The position numbers and the translations under genes are program-made. The notes under the pieces are model-generated. The model made no database searches, was not told where the DNA came from, and saw nothing but the letters and a program-made list of their open reading frames with translations. Positions 6,991-9,528 of a DNA stretch of 9,528 nucleotides are shown here, one piece after another. Position 1 is the first letter of the stretch. Every line of letters begins with the position of its first letter. Origin of the DNA: Clostridia bacterium (lineage in GTDB: Bacteria > Bacillota > Clostridia > Oscillospirales > CAG-272); assembly GCA_017624795.1 (NCBI GenBank), contig JAGAMJ010000022.1, positions 1-9,528 on the forward strand, in the 5' to 3' direction.

Positions 6991-7599
6991 ATGGAAATAA
7001 CGGATCTTTCCCCCGGCGGTTTCGCTAGCGCCTGCTACCTTGTGTGCGAAGGGCAGGACGCCGTGCTGATCGACTGCTCGGCAACACCTGCCGCGGTAAA
7101 GGCGGCGCTTGACCGATGCGGTGCGCGCCTTGCGGCGATTCTTTGCACACACGGGCACTTTGACCACCTGCTGACGGCAGACGCGCTGCGCGATCACCTC
7201 AATGTGCCGCTTTGGTTGCACGAAGCGGATGCGGAGCTGCTCAAAGACAACGAAAAAAACGCCTTTTCGCTTTTTTGTGGCAACGCCGCCTTCCACGTGC
7301 GGCAAGCCGACCGCCTTTTTGGGGACGGCGAGGTGCTGACCTTTGGCTCGCTTTCCTGCAAGGTGCTGCACACCCCGGGACACTCCAAGGGCTCGTCAGT
7401 GTTCCTTTTCGGTGACGTGGCGTTCACGGGCGACACGCTGTTTGCAAATGGTTGGGGACGCACCGATCTTTACGGCGGTGACGCGCTCTCGCTGCGCCAC
7501 TCGCTGCAAGCCCTTTCCGCCCTGCCCCAAACGCTTCGCATCTATCCCGGTCACGGGGGTGCAACCACCCTGAAAAGCGCTTTGGATCTGATTTTTTAA
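6991..7599 (+). CDS. Metallo-beta-lactamase-fold hydrolase, glyoxalase II-like
   Basis: This 202-residue protein carries the full set of metallo-beta-lactamase-fold metal ligands: THGHFDH (H54, H56, D58, H59), HTPGH (H131), FTGDTLF (D148) and YPGHGG (H188). The small size, the GDTLF motif and the PGHGG ending match single-domain glyoxalase II-like proteins (YcbL type), which hydrolyse thioesters such as S-lactoyl conjugates; other substrates are possible. It appears cytosolic, with no signal peptide. The ribosome binding site is GGGGGTG at 6978-6984, 6 nt before ATG 6991. Only 26 bp separate its stop from gltX and no terminator lies between, so it is probably the first gene of an operon with the two tRNA synthetases. 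Biochemical substrate is unknown. Confidence 0.9.
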   Translation: MEITDLSPGGFASACYLVCEGQDAVLIDCSATPAAVKAALDRCGARLAAILCTHGHFDHLLTADALRDHLNVPLWLHEADAELLKDNEKNAFSLFCGNAAFHVRQADRLFGDGEVLTFGSLSCKVLHTPGHSKGSSVFLFGDVAFTGDTLFANGWGRTDLYGGDALSLRHSLQALSALPQTLRIYPGHGGATTLKSALDLIF

Positions 7600-7625
7600 T
7601 ATACAAATAGTTTGAGGTTACAAGC

Positions 7626-9275
7626 ATGACAGACAAAATTGCTCTTGCGGAATTACTTTTCCCGAACGTTACGTTGACCCCCGCCGATATGGAAGCGCGC
7701 TTCCCCGTCCGCGAGCTGCCCGAGGGCGCAGTCGTTTCGCGTATGGCACCCAGCCCCACGGGCTTTGTGCATCTCGGCAATCTGGTGCAGGGGCTGACCT
7801 CCGAGCGTATGTGCCACCAATCAAGCGGAACGCTTTTCCTTCGCGTGGAGGACACCGATGCCAAGCGCGAGGTGCCCGGTGCCGTGCAAACGCTGATCGA
7901 GGGCCTGCGCCATTATAACATCAATTTTGACGAGGGTGCCACCATCGACGGCGATATGGGCGATTACGGTCCTTACCGTCAGCGCCGGCGTGTCGAGATC
8001 TACCACGTTTACGCAAAGCAGCTGGTGCTGCAAGGCGAGGCATACCCTTGCTTTTGCACCGAGGAGGAGCTTGCCGACATTCACGCGCGCCAAGAGGCGG
8101 AAAAGGCAAATTACGGCTACTTTGGCAAGTGGGCTGTTTGGCGTGACCGCAGCTTGGAGGAGATCAAGGAGCAGCTCGACAAGGGCACGCCCTACGTGCT
8201 GCGCTTTCGCTCCACGGGGTCGATCGAAAACAAGATCAAGTTCACTGATCTGATCAAGGGCAATCTGGAATTGACCGAAAACGACATTGACCACGTGTTG
8301 CTCAAATCCGACGGGATCCCCACCTACCACTTCGCGCACGCGGTCGACGATCACCTGATGCGTACCACCCACGTCGTGCGCGGTGACGAATGGCTGCCCA
8401 CACTCCCCTTCCATTTGCAGCTCTTCCGCTCGCTCGGCTTCAAGCCCCCAAAGTATCTGCACATCGGGCCTCTGATGAAAATGGACGGCGAGAGCAAACG
8501 CAAGCTCTCCAAGCGCAAGGACCCGGAGCTGGCGCTGACCTATTACCACGCCGCGGGCTTCCCCGTCGCGTCGGTTTACGAATATTTAATGACGGTGCTG
8601 AATTCCAACTTCGAGGATTGGCGCCGCGCCAACCCCGATGCCCCCGTTGACAGCTTTAAGTTCTCTTACAAAAAGATGAACCCCGCGGGCTCGCTTTTTG
8701 ACGAGATGAAGCTGCGCGACGTTTCCAAAAACGTGATCTCGCGTATGAGCGCAGATGAAGTCTTTGATCAGGTCGTTTCCTTTGCGGAGGAATACGACAA
8801 AGAGCTTTACGGACACTTGACTGCCGACCCCGCATACAGCAAGGCGATCCTTTCGATCGGCCGCGGCGGCAAGAAGCCCCGCAAGGATTTTGCGGTCTGG
8901 ACCGACGTGAAGCCCTATCTCGACTTCTTCTTTGACGATTGGTTCAAGGTGGTCGACGAATACCCCGCGCAATTTGAAAGGTCCGATATCCGTCTGGCGT
9001 TGGAGCGCTTCAAGGAAAGCTTCGATATCGCCGACGACAGCACGGTGTGGTTTGATAAGATCAAGGCGATCACCGAGTCGCTCGGCTTTGCCACCGATAT
9101 GAAGGCATACCGTGAGGATCCCGCCGCCTTCGGCGGCAGCGTCGCGGACGTGAGTATGTTCCTGCGTGTCGCCGTCACGGGCAAGCTCAATTCCCCCGAT
9201 ATGTACGCCGCGATGCAGGTGCTGGGCAAGGATCGCGTGATCGCCCGCATCGACGCGATGCTGAAAACACTATAA
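7626..9275 (+). CDS. gltX: Glutamyl-tRNA synthetase (GluRS)
   Basis: This 549-residue class Ic synthetase charges tRNA(Glu) with glutamate. The first signature is RMAPSPTGFVHLGN (residues 39-52), with HLGN in place of HIGH, and the second is KLSKR at 293-297, the usual GluRS form of KMSKS. Between them are FLRVEDTD, a CFC segment near residue 140, and the HVVRGDEWLPTLPFHLQL acceptor-binding and catalytic block. The rest is a helical anticodon-binding region that includes KPRKDFAVW. Relative to common GluRS (about 470-500 residues) it has an extra N-terminal segment of about 35 residues before the APSPTG strand. Start ATG 7626 is preceded by GAGGT at 7614-7618. It sits 26 bp after the hydrolase gene and 22 bp before glnS. 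With a GlnRS present, it should be the discriminating type that does not charge tRNA(Gln); that is inference. Confidence 0.95.
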   Translation: MTDKIALAELLFPNVTLTPADMEARFPVRELPEGAVVSRMAPSPTGFVHLGNLVQGLTSERMCHQSSGTLFLRVEDTDAKREVPGAVQTLIEGLRHYNINFDEGATIDGDMGDYGPYRQRRRVEIYHVYAKQLVLQGEAYPCFCTEEELADIHARQEAEKANYGYFGKWAVWRDRSLEEIKEQLDKGTPYVLRFRSTGSIENKIKFTDLIKGNLELTENDIDHVLLKSDGIPTYHFAHAVDDHLMRTTHVVRGDEWLPTLPFHLQLFRSLGFKPPKYLHIGPLMKMDGESKRKLSKRKDPELALTYYHAAGFPVASVYEYLMTVLNSNFEDWRRANPDAPVDSFKFSYKKMNPAGSLFDEMKLRDVSKNVISRMSADEVFDQVVSFAEEYDKELYGHLTADPAYSKAILSIGRGGKKPRKDFAVWTDVKPYLDFFFDDWFKVVDEYPAQFERSDIRLALERFKESFDIADDSTVWFDKIKAITESLGFATDMKAYREDPAAFGGSVADVSMFLRVAVTGKLNSPDMYAAMQVLGKDRVIARIDAMLKTL

Positions 9276-9297
9276 AAAGTGAAAAGGATCAAAGAAA

Positions 9298-9528
9298 ATG
9301 GAAGAAATCATCAACTCTAATTTTATACACGATATCATTGACGAGGACTTAAAGCAAAACCCCGACCTCAAAATTCACACCCGTTTTCCGCCCGAGCCCA
9401 ACGGCTATCTGCACATCGGATCTGCCAAGGCGATCATGATCAACGTGGAGGTGGCAAAGAAATACGGGGGACTTTTCAACCTCCGTTACGATGACACCAA
9501 CCCCACCAAGGAGGACACCGAATACGTC
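9298..9528 (+). CDS. glnS: Glutaminyl-tRNA synthetase (GlnRS), N-terminal 77 residues, cut by the window end
   Basis: The frame opens at ATG 9298 and stays open to the last base, giving 77 codons of a protein normally about 550 residues long. The diagnostic GlnRS block RFPPEPNGYLHIGSAKA occupies residues 29-45, followed by FNLRYDDTNPTKEDTEYV near the end, both typical of the GlnRS catalytic Rossmann domain and distinct from the APSPTG form of GluRS. The class I signature reads HIGS (39-42) instead of HIGH. A ribosome binding site AAAAGGA lies at 9282-9288. It is 22 bp downstream of gltX without a terminator, so the two synthetases are likely co-transcribed. GlnRS in a Firmicute replaces the GatCAB amidation route for Gln-tRNA(Gln). 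The family call is secure; the rest of the protein cannot be checked here. Confidence 0.93.
   Translation, partial: MEEIINSNFIHDIIDEDLKQNPDLKIHTRFPPEPNGYLHIGSAKAIMINVEVAKKYGGLFNLRYDDTNPTKEDTEYV

Noticed and set aside
1..9528. CRISPR, toxin-antitoxin, phage defence or mobile-element content
   Set aside because: No direct-repeat arrays, transposase or integrase motifs, terminal repeats or small paired genes were found. All genes belong to ordinary metabolic, translation, transport or sporulation families, apart from the MutS-like ATPase whose role is unclear.

Overview
The window looks like chromosomal DNA from a spore-forming, low-to-mid GC Firmicute, most likely a Clostridia-class (gut-type) bacterium. 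The strongest clue is a clear germination protease (Gpr, the A25 family peptidase that degrades small acid-soluble spore proteins), which is essentially restricted to endospore formers. The Gram-positive style ribosome binding sites, the consensus sigma-A-like promoters and a glutaminyl-tRNA synthetase with an HIGS signature agree with this. Genes are densely packed and rich in G/C at third codon positions. The only clearly AT-rich stretch is the 230 bp divergent promoter region at about 4735-4964. No tRNA, rRNA, CRISPR array, insertion sequence, phage gene or riboswitch was recognised.

Layout. (1) 1-3793, plus strand: the 3' part of a PHP-domain phosphoesterase (histidinol-phosphatase HisJ type), a MutS-family ATPase without a mismatch-recognition domain, an Lrp/AsnC-type regulator, and a PatA-like class I aminotransferase. 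Spacings are 17 bp, 0 bp and a 4 bp overlap, so these four probably form one transcription unit. (2) 3801-3838: a perfect 17 bp hairpin with a T-run on each side, serving as a shared terminator for the convergent aminotransferase and gpr genes. (3) 3877-4734, minus strand: gpr. (4) 4871-6884, plus strand: a near-consensus promoter, a lipoprotein oligopeptide-type ABC substrate-binding protein without transporter genes beside it, and a 32 bp perfectly palindromic terminator. (5) 6920-9528, plus strand: a promoter, a small metallo-beta-lactamase-fold (glyoxalase II-like) hydrolase, gltX and the start of glnS, closely spaced and without internal terminators.

How they work together. The first unit pairs an Lrp-type sensor with an aminotransferase, which suggests amino-acid-responsive control. 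The last unit supplies both Glu-tRNA and Gln-tRNA by direct charging. Presence of glnS implies that this organism does not need the tRNA-dependent amidation route for Gln-tRNA(Gln), and that its GluRS should be of the discriminating type; this is inference. I did not find convincing evidence for an undescribed multi-gene system. The findings below are variants and arrangements of known families that merit a check.
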